A DNA stretch of 64,000 bases from [Flexibacter] sp. ATCC 35103. Its GTDB lineage: Bacteria > Bacteroidota > Bacteroidia > Flavobacteriales > Flavobacteriaceae. The stretch spans positions 1 to 64,000 of the forward strand of contig NZ_MTQF01000013.1 of assembly GCF_001975985.1 (NCBI RefSeq), in the 5' to 3' direction. Positions 53,765-61,781 of this stretch are shown piece after piece. Position 1 is the first letter of the stretch; each line of letters begins with the position of its first letter. Under the pieces are notes generated by a model that saw nothing but the letters and a program-made list of their open reading frames with translations, did not search any database and had not been told where the DNA came from. The translations under genes were made by a program, and so were the position numbers.

Positions 53765-55273
53765 ATGTACGATAATCTGTTACTTCTAAAAGACATTGTG
53801 GACAATGCACCCTTGCCAATAGCTGTATATGTAGGACATGAACTGCAAGTAGAACTAGCTAATCCGGCCATGATAAAAACTTGGGGAAAAGGCGATCAGG
53901 TAATAGGAAAAAAATATCTGGATATTGTTCCTGAAATTGAAAGTCAGCAAATTTTTGATCAGGCAATGAATGTTCTGAATACCGGAATACCTTTTCATGC
54001 AAATGATAAAAGGGTCGATTTGGTAATTGATGGCGTCATGAAACCGCATTATTTTAATTATTGTTTTATCCCTCTTTATAATACGCAGGGAAATATATAC
54101 GGCGTAATGAATACCGGTACAGAAGTTACGGATCTTCATTTGGCCAAACAAGATATGGAAAGTGCTGAAGAAAGACTAAGAATCGCAATTGAAGCCTGTG
54201 GTATGGGAACATATGAGATAGATCTGGCTACAAAAAAAATAAAAACTTCGGGTAATTTTAATACAATATGGTCTATTGATAATGAAATCCCTAATGACGA
54301 ACTGATAAAAAAATTACATCCTGATGATCAGCTATTGCGTGAAGAAGCACATCTAAATGCTCTGGAAACAGGTAAAATGTCGTATGAAGCACGAATAGTA
54401 AATGAGGACCAGTCTATTAAGTGGGTTAAAGTTAATGGTAAAATAATCAATGACGAAAATGGAAAACCCAATACAATTATTGGGATTATTCAGGATATTC
54501 ATGAACAAAGAAGATTTGAGGAAGAATTAAAAAAACAAGTCACAGAGAATATTGAAGAGTTAAGGCGATCGAATGATGATCTTCTTCATTTTGCCAATGT
54601 GGTGAGTCATGACCTGAAAGAACCTGTTAGAAAAATTAAAATTTTTAATAGTCTTTTAAGGAACGAGAGCAGAATTCACTTTGATGAAAATTCAAAAAAA
54701 TACCTCAATAAAGTAGATCAGTCTGCTCAACGAATGCAGACTATTATAGAAGGAATCCTTGCCTATTCTACCCTTAATAAATCAACGCAGCCAATTGAAA
54801 AAATCAATCTGGATGAAATTGTCGAAAATATCAAAACAGATCTGGAACTTATCATAAAAGAAAAAGATGCTATTTTAATCACGAGTGAACTTCCTGAAAT
54901 AGAAGGCGCTACTATTCTTATTCATCAGCTTTTTTATAATTTGATCCATAATGCATTAAAATTTTCAAAAGCAGATCAGCCTCCAAGAGTTACGATATCT
55001 TTTAGTCTCATTAAAAATAATGGTATCGATTATGCTAAAATAATTGTAAAAGACAACGGAATTGGTGTAGACCCAATTTTTGCCGACAGAATATTTAATG
55101 CTTTCGAAAGATTACATTCTAAAGACCAATACGAAGGAAATGGCCTTGGACTTGCTCTTTGCAGAAAAATAGCCAAAAGACATAATGGCATTATTTCCTG
55201 TGTTAGTGAGATCGATAATGGTGCTGAGTTTATACTAACATTACCACTAAAACAGTTAGCAGAAACGATTTAG
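53765..55273 (+). CDS. Soluble PAS-domain hybridless histidine kinase
   Basis: A 502-residue protein without membrane segments or signal peptide. Two PAS domains (about 12-125 and 137-250) lead into a HisKA helix with H282 in VVSHDLKEPVRK and a HATPase domain (NLIHNALKFSK, IVKDNGIGVD, GNGLGLALCRKIAKRHNG). It resembles bacteriophytochrome-type kinases but has no GAF/PHY region. No response regulator gene is adjacent. A strong terminator follows. Confidence 0.92.
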   Translation: MYDNLLLLKDIVDNAPLPIAVYVGHELQVELANPAMIKTWGKGDQVIGKKYLDIVPEIESQQIFDQAMNVLNTGIPFHANDKRVDLVIDGVMKPHYFNYCFIPLYNTQGNIYGVMNTGTEVTDLHLAKQDMESAEERLRIAIEACGMGTYEIDLATKKIKTSGNFNTIWSIDNEIPNDELIKKLHPDDQLLREEAHLNALETGKMSYEARIVNEDQSIKWVKVNGKIINDENGKPNTIIGIIQDIHEQRRFEEELKKQVTENIEELRRSNDDLLHFANVVSHDLKEPVRKIKIFNSLLRNESRIHFDENSKKYLNKVDQSAQRMQTIIEGILAYSTLNKSTQPIEKINLDEIVENIKTDLELIIKEKDAILITSELPEIEGATILIHQLFYNLIHNALKFSKADQPPRVTISFSLIKNNGIDYAKIIVKDNGIGVDPIFADRIFNAFERLHSKDQYEGNGLGLALCRKIAKRHNGIISCVSEIDNGAEFILTLPLKQLAETI

Positions 55274-55301
55274 AAAAAATATATTTTGTTTACCAAAATA
55301 G

Positions 55302-55338
55302 AAAAAGGCATTCGTTATCATCACGAATGCCTTTTTTT
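55302..55338. terminator. Bidirectional terminator between kinase and alcohol dehydrogenase
   Basis: A perfect 14-bp stem (55302-55315 with 55323-55336) has A and T runs at its ends, between two convergent genes. Confidence 0.88.
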
Positions 55339-55385
55339 AATTGATGTTTTGATGTATAAATAAATTACACAAAACATTTTTATTA

Positions 55386-56441
55386 TTATTCTTTCAGAGA
55401 ATTCATATCAATTACAAAACGGTAACGAACATCACTTTTCAGCATTCTTTCGTATGCTTCATTGATTTCCTGCATTTTGATAATTTCAATTTCCGAAACG
55501 ATATTGTGTTCTCCACAAAAATCAAGCATTTCCTGTGTTTCAGCAATTCCGCCAATTACAGAACCTGCTACTGTTTTTCTTCCCATAATCATAGGTACAG
55601 TATTTAAAATTGGTTCTAAACCACCTAAATATCCCACTAAAACCAAGGTACCGTTAATGTTTAATGTAGCCACATACGGGTTTACATCGTGTACATAAGG
55701 AACTGTATCTATAATCAGGTCAAATTTACCGCTTACAGATTTCATTTGAGTATCGTCTGTAGAGATAATTACAGCATCTGCACCTAATTCTAAAGCGTCT
55801 TTTTCTTTATCCGGTGTTCTTGAAAACAAAGTAACATGCGCTCCAAGACCTTTAGCCAATTTTATGGCCATATGTCCTAATCCGCCTAAACCAACTACGG
55901 CAACTTTACTGTCTTTACCCACATTCCAGTGTCTTAATGGCGACCAGGTTGTAATTCCTGCACATAATAACGGAGCCACTGCTGCCAGATTTAGGTTTGC
56001 AGGAATTTTTAATACAAAATGTTCATCTACTACTACTTTTTCAGAATATCCGCCAAAAGTATGTCCGCCAAGATTTTTGTCTTTCCCATTGTAAGTTCCT
56101 GTAAATCCATTTAAGCAATATTGCTCAAGATCTTGTTTACAGCTTTCGCAAGTGTGGCAGGAATCTACCATACATCCTACTCCTGCTAAATCACCCACTT
56201 TTAGTTTGGTAACATCGCTTCCTACTTTAGTTACTCTACCTACAATTTCGTGACCCGGAACGGCAGGATATTGTGATCCTCCCCAATCGTTTCTTGCCGT
56301 ATGCAAATCTGAATGGCACACACCACAATATAAAATTTCGATCTCTATATCTTTTGCCAGTACATCTCTGCGGGCAATGGTCATTTGTTCTAAAGATGCA
56401 TCAGGCGCTGTTGTACCAAATGCTTTTGTGTTTGTACTCAT
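55386..56441 (-). CDS. Zinc NADP-type alcohol dehydrogenase (YahK/CAD-like)
   Basis: A 351-residue medium-chain dehydrogenase. The catalytic zinc motif is CGVCHSDLH with GHEIVG, the structural zinc cysteines lie in CHTCESCKQDLEQYC, and the nucleotide fold has VGLGGLGHMA. It should reduce aldehydes to alcohols, probably with NADPH. Transcribed alone. The nearby aldo/keto reductase suggests a small carbonyl-detoxification group. Confidence 0.92.
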   Translation of the reverse strand: MSTNTKAFGTTAPDASLEQMTIARRDVLAKDIEIEILYCGVCHSDLHTARNDWGGSQYPAVPGHEIVGRVTKVGSDVTKLKVGDLAGVGCMVDSCHTCESCKQDLEQYCLNGFTGTYNGKDKNLGGHTFGGYSEKVVVDEHFVLKIPANLNLAAVAPLLCAGITTWSPLRHWNVGKDSKVAVVGLGGLGHMAIKLAKGLGAHVTLFSRTPDKEKDALELGADAVIISTDDTQMKSVSGKFDLIIDTVPYVHDVNPYVATLNINGTLVLVGYLGGLEPILNTVPMIMGRKTVAGSVIGGIAETQEMLDFCGEHNIVSEIEIIKMQEINEAYERMLKSDVRYRFVIDMNSLKE

Positions 56442-56599
56442 ATGTATAAATTTAATTATTATAAAGCTGTAAATTTAAAACTACTTTGATCCTGAAAAAT
56501 AACAGAAAAGAAACATTTACTTAAGAAATTCAAACAATTCGAATAGTATCATTTTTATTTTGATGCTGAATTTCCCTTATAAATAGGCGGTTTTGCTTT

Positions 56600-57580
56600 T
56601 TATTTGCCTACGGCTTTTTGTAAATGAGCAGGATAACGATCTCCTTGTATTGTGGTTTGTGCAAAAGCATCATCAATTTTTTTAATATCATCTGTTGAAA
56701 GATTTATAGATGCTCCGCTAATATTTTCTGTTAATCGGTGAGATTTTGTTGTACCTGGAATTGGTGCAATCCAAGGTTTTTGTGCTAATAGCCAGCCTAG
56801 GGCAATTTGTGCTGGAGTTGCTTCTTTTTGAGATGCGATTGCTGCTAGTAAATCTACCAGTTTTTGATTTGCTTTTCTGTTCTCTTCACTAAAACGAGGC
56901 AAATTATTTCTGAAATCAGTACTTTCGAAACTAGTATTCTCAGTTATTGCACCGGTTAAAAATCCTCTTCCTAACGGGCTAAAAGGTACAAAACCAATTC
57001 CTAATTCTTCAAGTGCCGGTAAAATTTCTAACTCAGGTTCTCTCCACCAAATCGAGTATTCGCTTTGCAAAGCGGTTACGGGCTGAACTGCATGCGCTTT
57101 TTTGATTGAGGAAACACTGGCTTCAGAAAGTCCGAAGTATTTTACTTTTCCTTCCTGAATAAGATCTTTAATCGTTCCCGCAACATCTTCCATTGGTACA
57201 TCCGGATCAACCCTGTGCTGGTAGAATAAATCGATAACATCTGTGTTTAGCCTTCTTAAAGATTCTTCGGCAACTGCTCTGATATTTTCCGGACGGCTGT
57301 CTAATCCTTTTGTAGCATCTCCATCTTTAAAACCAAATTTGGTTGCAATTACCACTTCTTTCCTAAACGTTTTTAATGCTTCGCCTACCAACTGCTCATT
57401 AGCAATTCCGTATGCTTCGGCAGTATCAAAAAAGGTAATGCCTTGTTCATACGCTTCCCTGATTATTTTTATAGCTTGCTGTTTGTCTAATAAAGGACCG
57501 TAAGCATAACTTAATCCCATGCAGCCCAAACCCAGGGCAGAAACTTCTAAACCTTGTGTTCCTAATATTCTTGTTTTCAT
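56600..57580 (-). CDS. Aldo/keto reductase
   Basis: 326 residues from the start MKTRILGTQGLEVS; an upstream in-frame start would add 15 residues and has no support. The (beta/alpha)8 reductase markers are present: FFDTAEAYG (catalytic Asp and Tyr), ATKFGF (Lys), YQHRVD (His) and the NADPH-binding GTTKSHRL near the C-terminus. It belongs to the AKR13/YajO-like group. It is divergent from an AraC-type regulator that may control it. Confidence 0.92.
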   Translation of the reverse strand: MKTRILGTQGLEVSALGLGCMGLSYAYGPLLDKQQAIKIIREAYEQGITFFDTAEAYGIANEQLVGEALKTFRKEVVIATKFGFKDGDATKGLDSRPENIRAVAEESLRRLNTDVIDLFYQHRVDPDVPMEDVAGTIKDLIQEGKVKYFGLSEASVSSIKKAHAVQPVTALQSEYSIWWREPELEILPALEELGIGFVPFSPLGRGFLTGAITENTSFESTDFRNNLPRFSEENRKANQKLVDLLAAIASQKEATPAQIALGWLLAQKPWIAPIPGTTKSHRLTENISGASINLSTDDIKKIDDAFAQTTIQGDRYPAHLQKAVGK

Positions 57581-57759
57581 ATGTATTATTTTTTGACTAA
57601 TTTGTATTTCCTTTTGTCCATACAAAGTTCCTGTAATATCAAAAGCTTTCTTTTATACAGATTACTGTTATTATTACCATTTTTACTGATTTGAACAATC
57701 AGGCTAAAATGCTAATAATCTGAATACTATATTTGCACTATAAATTTAAAGAATACAAA

Positions 57760-58656
57760 ATGGATCCTATTATAAAACTTGAAAAAATTGCTCAATACAA
57801 TCAATTAAAGGGTATTGAGACCCAAAATCCATTAATAAGTGTATTTGATAATGCAAATACTAAAACATTACCCAATCATGCGCGTATGCATTTTAGTTTT
57901 TATGCTATATTTTTAAAAGCAGGCAATTGTGGTGAATTAAAATACGGACGCAATAATTATGACTATGATGATGGTACAATGGTGTTTGTTGCGCCGGGAC
58001 AAGTTCTTGAAGTCAATAATCCGGATGATTATCAACCAACCGGACTTGTACTTTTATTTCATCCCGATCTTATAAAAGGTACTACACTGGCAAAAAATAT
58101 AAACCAATATTCTTTTTTTTCTTACGATTCGCATGAAGCACTTCATTTATCTTTAAAAGAACAGCAAATTATAAAAGATTTATTTAGTAAATTAGAGTAT
58201 GAATTAAGCCAGTCTATCGATAAACACAGCAAAAGTATCATTACCAATACTATTGAACTCTTGCTAAATTATTGTGTACGATTTTACGACAGGCAATTTA
58301 TAACCCGTGAAAATATCAATACTGATATTTTATCAAAGTTTGAAAATGTATTAAACGATTATTTTCTATCCGAAAATGCCCAAAATACAGGTTTGCCTTC
58401 TGTGAGTTATTTTGCAGATCTTTTACATTTATCTCCTAATTATTTTGGTGATTTGATTAAAAAAGAAACCGGTAAATCTGCTCAGGAACATATTCAGTTA
58501 AAATTAATTAACTTAGCCAAAGAACGAATTTTTGATACTGATAAATCGATAAGTCAAATAGCCTTTGAACTGGGTTTTAAGTATCCGCAGCATTTTAATC
58601 GAATGTTTAAAAAGAATACCGGTTACACGCCTATCGAATACAGAAGCTTAAATTAA
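57760..58656 (+). CDS. AraC-family transcriptional regulator
   Basis: 299 residues from the start MDPIIKLEKI; a TTG nine codons upstream is in frame but lies within a TATATTTG promoter-like box, so it is not used. The N-terminal half is a cupin-type sensor. The C-terminal half has two HTH motifs (SVSYFADLLHLSPNYFGDLI and KSISQIAFELGFKYPQHFNRMFKKNTG). It is divergent from the aldo/keto reductase gene, its likely target. Confidence 0.92.
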   Translation: MDPIIKLEKIAQYNQLKGIETQNPLISVFDNANTKTLPNHARMHFSFYAIFLKAGNCGELKYGRNNYDYDDGTMVFVAPGQVLEVNNPDDYQPTGLVLLFHPDLIKGTTLAKNINQYSFFSYDSHEALHLSLKEQQIIKDLFSKLEYELSQSIDKHSKSIITNTIELLLNYCVRFYDRQFITRENINTDILSKFENVLNDYFLSENAQNTGLPSVSYFADLLHLSPNYFGDLIKKETGKSAQEHIQLKLINLAKERIFDTDKSISQIAFELGFKYPQHFNRMFKKNTGYTPIEYRSLN

Positions 58657-58687
58657 AACAACAGAAACCAAACCATAAACCACAAGA

Positions 58688-60271
58688 ATGCTTGATAACT
58701 TTCCTTTTTACCTGGGTATATTAATTGTTATTTTATTGCTGATTATGTTAGCAAATAAAATAAAAGTTGCTTATCCTATATTACTTGTACTGGCCGGATT
58801 GGCAATTAGTTTTATTCCCGGAGTCCCTATTATAAATATCGAACCTGAACTGATCTTTTTTATTTTCCTGCCTCCGTTATTGTATGAAGCCGCATGGACA
58901 GTTTCCTGGAAAGAAATGTGGCGCTGGCGCAGGATCATCACCAGTTTTGCTTTTATCGTTGTTTTTGTTTCGGCATTGTCTGTAGCATTAGTGGCCAATT
59001 ATATTATTCCGGGGTTTTCGCTGGCATTAGGTTTTGTTTTAGGCGGTATCGTTTCGCCACCGGATGCCGTAAGTGCGGGCGCAATTCTTAAATTTGTCAA
59101 AGTACCTAAAACTATTTCGTCCATATTAGAAGGTGAAAGCTTACTGAATGATGCCTCTTCGTTAATCATTTTTAGATTTGCCATGATTGCCGTGGCGACA
59201 GAACAGTTTATATTTTATAAAGCGGCGGCCAGTTTTAGCTGGATGATTATTGGCGGTGTGGCAATTGGTTTATTAATAGGCTGGCTTTTTATGAAAGCAC
59301 ATAAATATTTGCCTACAGATGCTAATGTCGATATCGTTTTATCATTGCTTACGCCATATATTATTTACCTCGCTGCTGAAGAAGTTCATAGTTCAGGTGT
59401 ATTGGCAGTGGTTTGCGGCGGATTGCTTTTATCCAATAACAGACATCGTTTCCTGAGCAGTAAATCTCGTTTGCAGGGTATAAATGTTTGGGAAAGTTTT
59501 TGCTTTATATTAAATGGGTTTGTCTTTATGCTCATAGGTTTAGATTTACCACAAATTACAAAAGGTCTCGAAGTCGAAGCCGTAAGTATGTCAGCAGCAA
59601 TTGGGTATGGAGTTCTTATTACGGCAGTTTTAATAATCAGCAGGATATTATCTACTTATGGCGCTGTAGTTGTTACCTTGATTGCACGCAATTTTATAAC
59701 GGTTGCTGACAGAAGAAACCCGGGTTTAAAAACTCCTTTTATATTGGGCTGGACCGGAATGAGAGGCGTTGTTTCATTGGCAGCTGCTTTATCAATACCT
59801 GTATATCTAAATAATGGCAATGGTTTCCCGCAACGAAACCTAATCTTGTTCATCACGTTTATCGTTATTCTTTTAACACTCGTAATTCAGGGATTAACGC
59901 TGCCTTATTTTATCCGGAAAATTAAACTTAAAGATGTTTACGATGATGCTTTACCTCGTGATGAAGCTTATAAAGCCTTACGAAAAGAATTAGCAGAATA
60001 TGCTTTAGAGTATCTAAAAACAAATTATAACGATCATGTTGCCACTAATATTTCATTACAGCAATTAATCCTGAAGTGGGAACAGCTGAGTAATGAAATC
60101 GATAATGAATCTATAAGTAAAGATTTAAAACATATTTATGTTGATTTGCTAAACCAGCAAAGGCAATGGCTGATTAATAAAAACAGAACAGATCAGACTC
60201 TGGATGAATCTATTATCAGGCGCCAAATGCATTATCTGGATATTGAAGAAGAAAAGTTACGCTATATCTAA
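58688..60271 (+). CDS. CPA1-family Na+/H+ antiporter
   Basis: A 527-residue inner-membrane protein with about twelve membrane segments. CPA1 landmarks are FIFLPPLLYEAAW, GGIVSPPDAVSAGAIL, LEGESLLNDASSLI (with the ND pair in the ion-binding segment) and GWTGMRGVVSLAAAL. A cytoplasmic C-terminal tail of about 120 residues follows. It exchanges Na+ or K+ for protons. It starts 31 nt after the AraC gene and may be co-transcribed with it. Confidence 0.92.
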   Translation: MLDNFPFYLGILIVILLLIMLANKIKVAYPILLVLAGLAISFIPGVPIINIEPELIFFIFLPPLLYEAAWTVSWKEMWRWRRIITSFAFIVVFVSALSVALVANYIIPGFSLALGFVLGGIVSPPDAVSAGAILKFVKVPKTISSILEGESLLNDASSLIIFRFAMIAVATEQFIFYKAAASFSWMIIGGVAIGLLIGWLFMKAHKYLPTDANVDIVLSLLTPYIIYLAAEEVHSSGVLAVVCGGLLLSNNRHRFLSSKSRLQGINVWESFCFILNGFVFMLIGLDLPQITKGLEVEAVSMSAAIGYGVLITAVLIISRILSTYGAVVVTLIARNFITVADRRNPGLKTPFILGWTGMRGVVSLAAALSIPVYLNNGNGFPQRNLILFITFIVILLTLVIQGLTLPYFIRKIKLKDVYDDALPRDEAYKALRKELAEYALEYLKTNYNDHVATNISLQQLILKWEQLSNEIDNESISKDLKHIYVDLLNQQRQWLINKNRTDQTLDESIIRRQMHYLDIEEEKLRYI

Positions 60272-60363
60272 ATTGACTTTACTACACAGTTAATTTGCCT
60301 GTATTACTATTTAAAAAAAGTGAACTTAAGCCCTTGTCATTTAATAAATTAAAACAAAGCAAA

Positions 60364-60612
60364 TTACCTAAAAAGTGTTATAGTATCTGCCAGATTCTCT
60401 CTGTTGATGAATTCAGTAATAAATTCATGAACTTCATTTTTAGTCTCAAGCGGAGTTTCAAAAGAATTGATATGATATTCATCGTCCTGGTCCAGAATAT
60501 GGATAATTTCTGTGTATCCTTTAGAAATTAAAGTGCCCTTTAATTTAATGATATTCAACTGTTGTTGACCATCTAATTCCTTGCGGACTTTTAGTTTTAT
60601 AGCTTTTTCCAT
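60364..60612 (-). CDS. Small conserved-looking cytoplasmic protein, unknown
   Basis: An 82-residue acidic protein with predicted alternating strands and helices and no signal peptide. It contains a DQDDEYHINSFETPLE segment. I do not recognise the family. Codon use and composition look like a real gene, and it is convergent with the antiporter gene. Confidence 0.6.
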   Translation of the reverse strand: MEKAIKLKVRKELDGQQQLNIIKLKGTLISKGYTEIIHILDQDDEYHINSFETPLETKNEVHEFITEFINRENLADTITLFR

Positions 60613-61053
60613 ATTGAATGTTTTTAAATTAATTTTATAGGAATTATTCTCAAATATAAAAATTAATCAGTTTCAAATAGTGTTAAAATTTAAAATACAA
60701 TACACTACTTATCAACACATTACAAAGACAATTGTCAGTTTTATTTTATTTTAAATATTTAATAAATTTCATATTCATTTAAGTTAAAAAACTATCAAAT
60801 TATATCATTTCGTCCCAAAATTACGTCCATTTACTCGCTTTAAAGAAGCATTCACCTATTATCAGGCTATTATGACAAAAACAGGTGTTTCTACGTGAAA
60901 AAGGTTCCTAATAAATTTCTAACTTCAAACCTGTTAAGAAAGTAGTTTTTTTCTTAATTGTCAATGAAACTTTTAAGCTTTAAGATTACATATAGTTATG
61001 AACATTTCTTATTTCATTGTTTGTGTTATAAGAATAAAAATGGAGAAAAAATC
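60613..61053. other. Intergenic stretch, no gene seen
   Basis: A/T-rich sequence between the divergent 82-residue protein gene and the NAD(P)-binding protein gene. An in-frame TTG at 60958 could extend the latter by 32 residues, but the extension is unlike the family N-terminus. No RNA gene or repeat was recognised. Confidence 0.5.
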
Positions 61054-61572
61054 ATGAAAATAGGAATTATAGGAGTTGGAAATATAACATTGGAGTTAGC
61101 CAACAGATCAGCACAATCCGGACATGAAGTATTAATAAGTAATCCGCGTGGTACAAGTACTATAAAAGATTTGGTGCAAAATATGGGAACCAATGTAAAA
61201 CTGGTTCATACATGCGAAGCCGCAACAGCCGAAATTATAATAGTATTTCTTCCTCGTGAAAATCTTGAAGTTTCTATACATGATTTACCGGATATGACGG
61301 GAAAAATAATCCTGCATACAAACAATCCTATCTTTAATGTAAATACGATTTCGTCAACTACTTCAGACCAATCATCATGCTCTCTTTTAGCTTCATTATT
61401 GCCTACTTCTCATGTTGTAAAAGTATTTAATCCTTTAGAGCCTATAGTAATGAATCATAACAGGACTAAAATATTCTTTACAGGAGAAGATCAAAAAGCA
61501 AAGAATAACGTAAAAGCTTTTCTGTACACTTTAAATTTGTCGGGAATTGATCTTTCAGAATTAAATACGTAG
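61054..61572 (+). CDS. NAD(P)-binding oxidoreductase, NADPH-F420 reductase-like
   Basis: 172 residues from the start MKIGIIGVGNIT, which opens the Rossmann fold; the in-frame extension upstream is unlikely. Further family marks are GHEVLISNPRG, IVFLPRENL and VKVFNPLEP. The group is annotated as F420-dependent NADP reductase-like but occurs in organisms without F420. It is shorter than the usual 200-220 residues, so the C-terminal helices may be missing. Role unknown. Confidence 0.8.
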   Translation: MKIGIIGVGNITLELANRSAQSGHEVLISNPRGTSTIKDLVQNMGTNVKLVHTCEAATAEIIIVFLPRENLEVSIHDLPDMTGKIILHTNNPIFNVNTISSTTSDQSSCSLLASLLPTSHVVKVFNPLEPIVMNHNRTKIFFTGEDQKAKNNVKAFLYTLNLSGIDLSELNT

Positions 61573-61589
61573 CGTGGTTTGAAATATAT

Positions 61590-61660
61590 GACGCTCCTAT
61601 GGAGCTTGAATACTTATGAAACCTTGAAATATTTGCTATAAATATTACGCTCCTATGGAG
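61590..61660. repeat. Two copies of the GC-palindrome repeat, opposite orientation
   Basis: ACGCTCCTATGGAGCT occurs twice, the second preceded by TTGCTATAAATATT. This is the reverse complement of the short unit type seen in the array at 45665-46345. Confidence 0.75.
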
Positions 61661-61720
61661 CTGGAAAATAATAATTTCCTGCGAAATATAAAATGATATA
61701 AAATGAAACTTACATATATA

Positions 61721-61752
61721 AAAAACCCTTTACCAGATAGTAAAGGGGTTTC
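61721..61752 (-). terminator. Terminator of the T9SS protein gene
   Basis: An imperfect hairpin (AACCCTTTAC with GTAAAGGGGTT, one bulge) lies about 30 nt past the stop codon, with an A-tract on the side that reads as U-rich on the minus strand. Confidence 0.6.
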
Positions 61753-61781
61753 TTTTTATTATTCAAAGAAAGTTATCCTGA

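Noticed and set aside
57690..57735. Complete -33/-7 promoter for the AraC gene
   Set aside because: TATATTTG at 57728 fits the -7 box, but the nearest TTTG is 34 bp further upstream, too far for the usual spacing.
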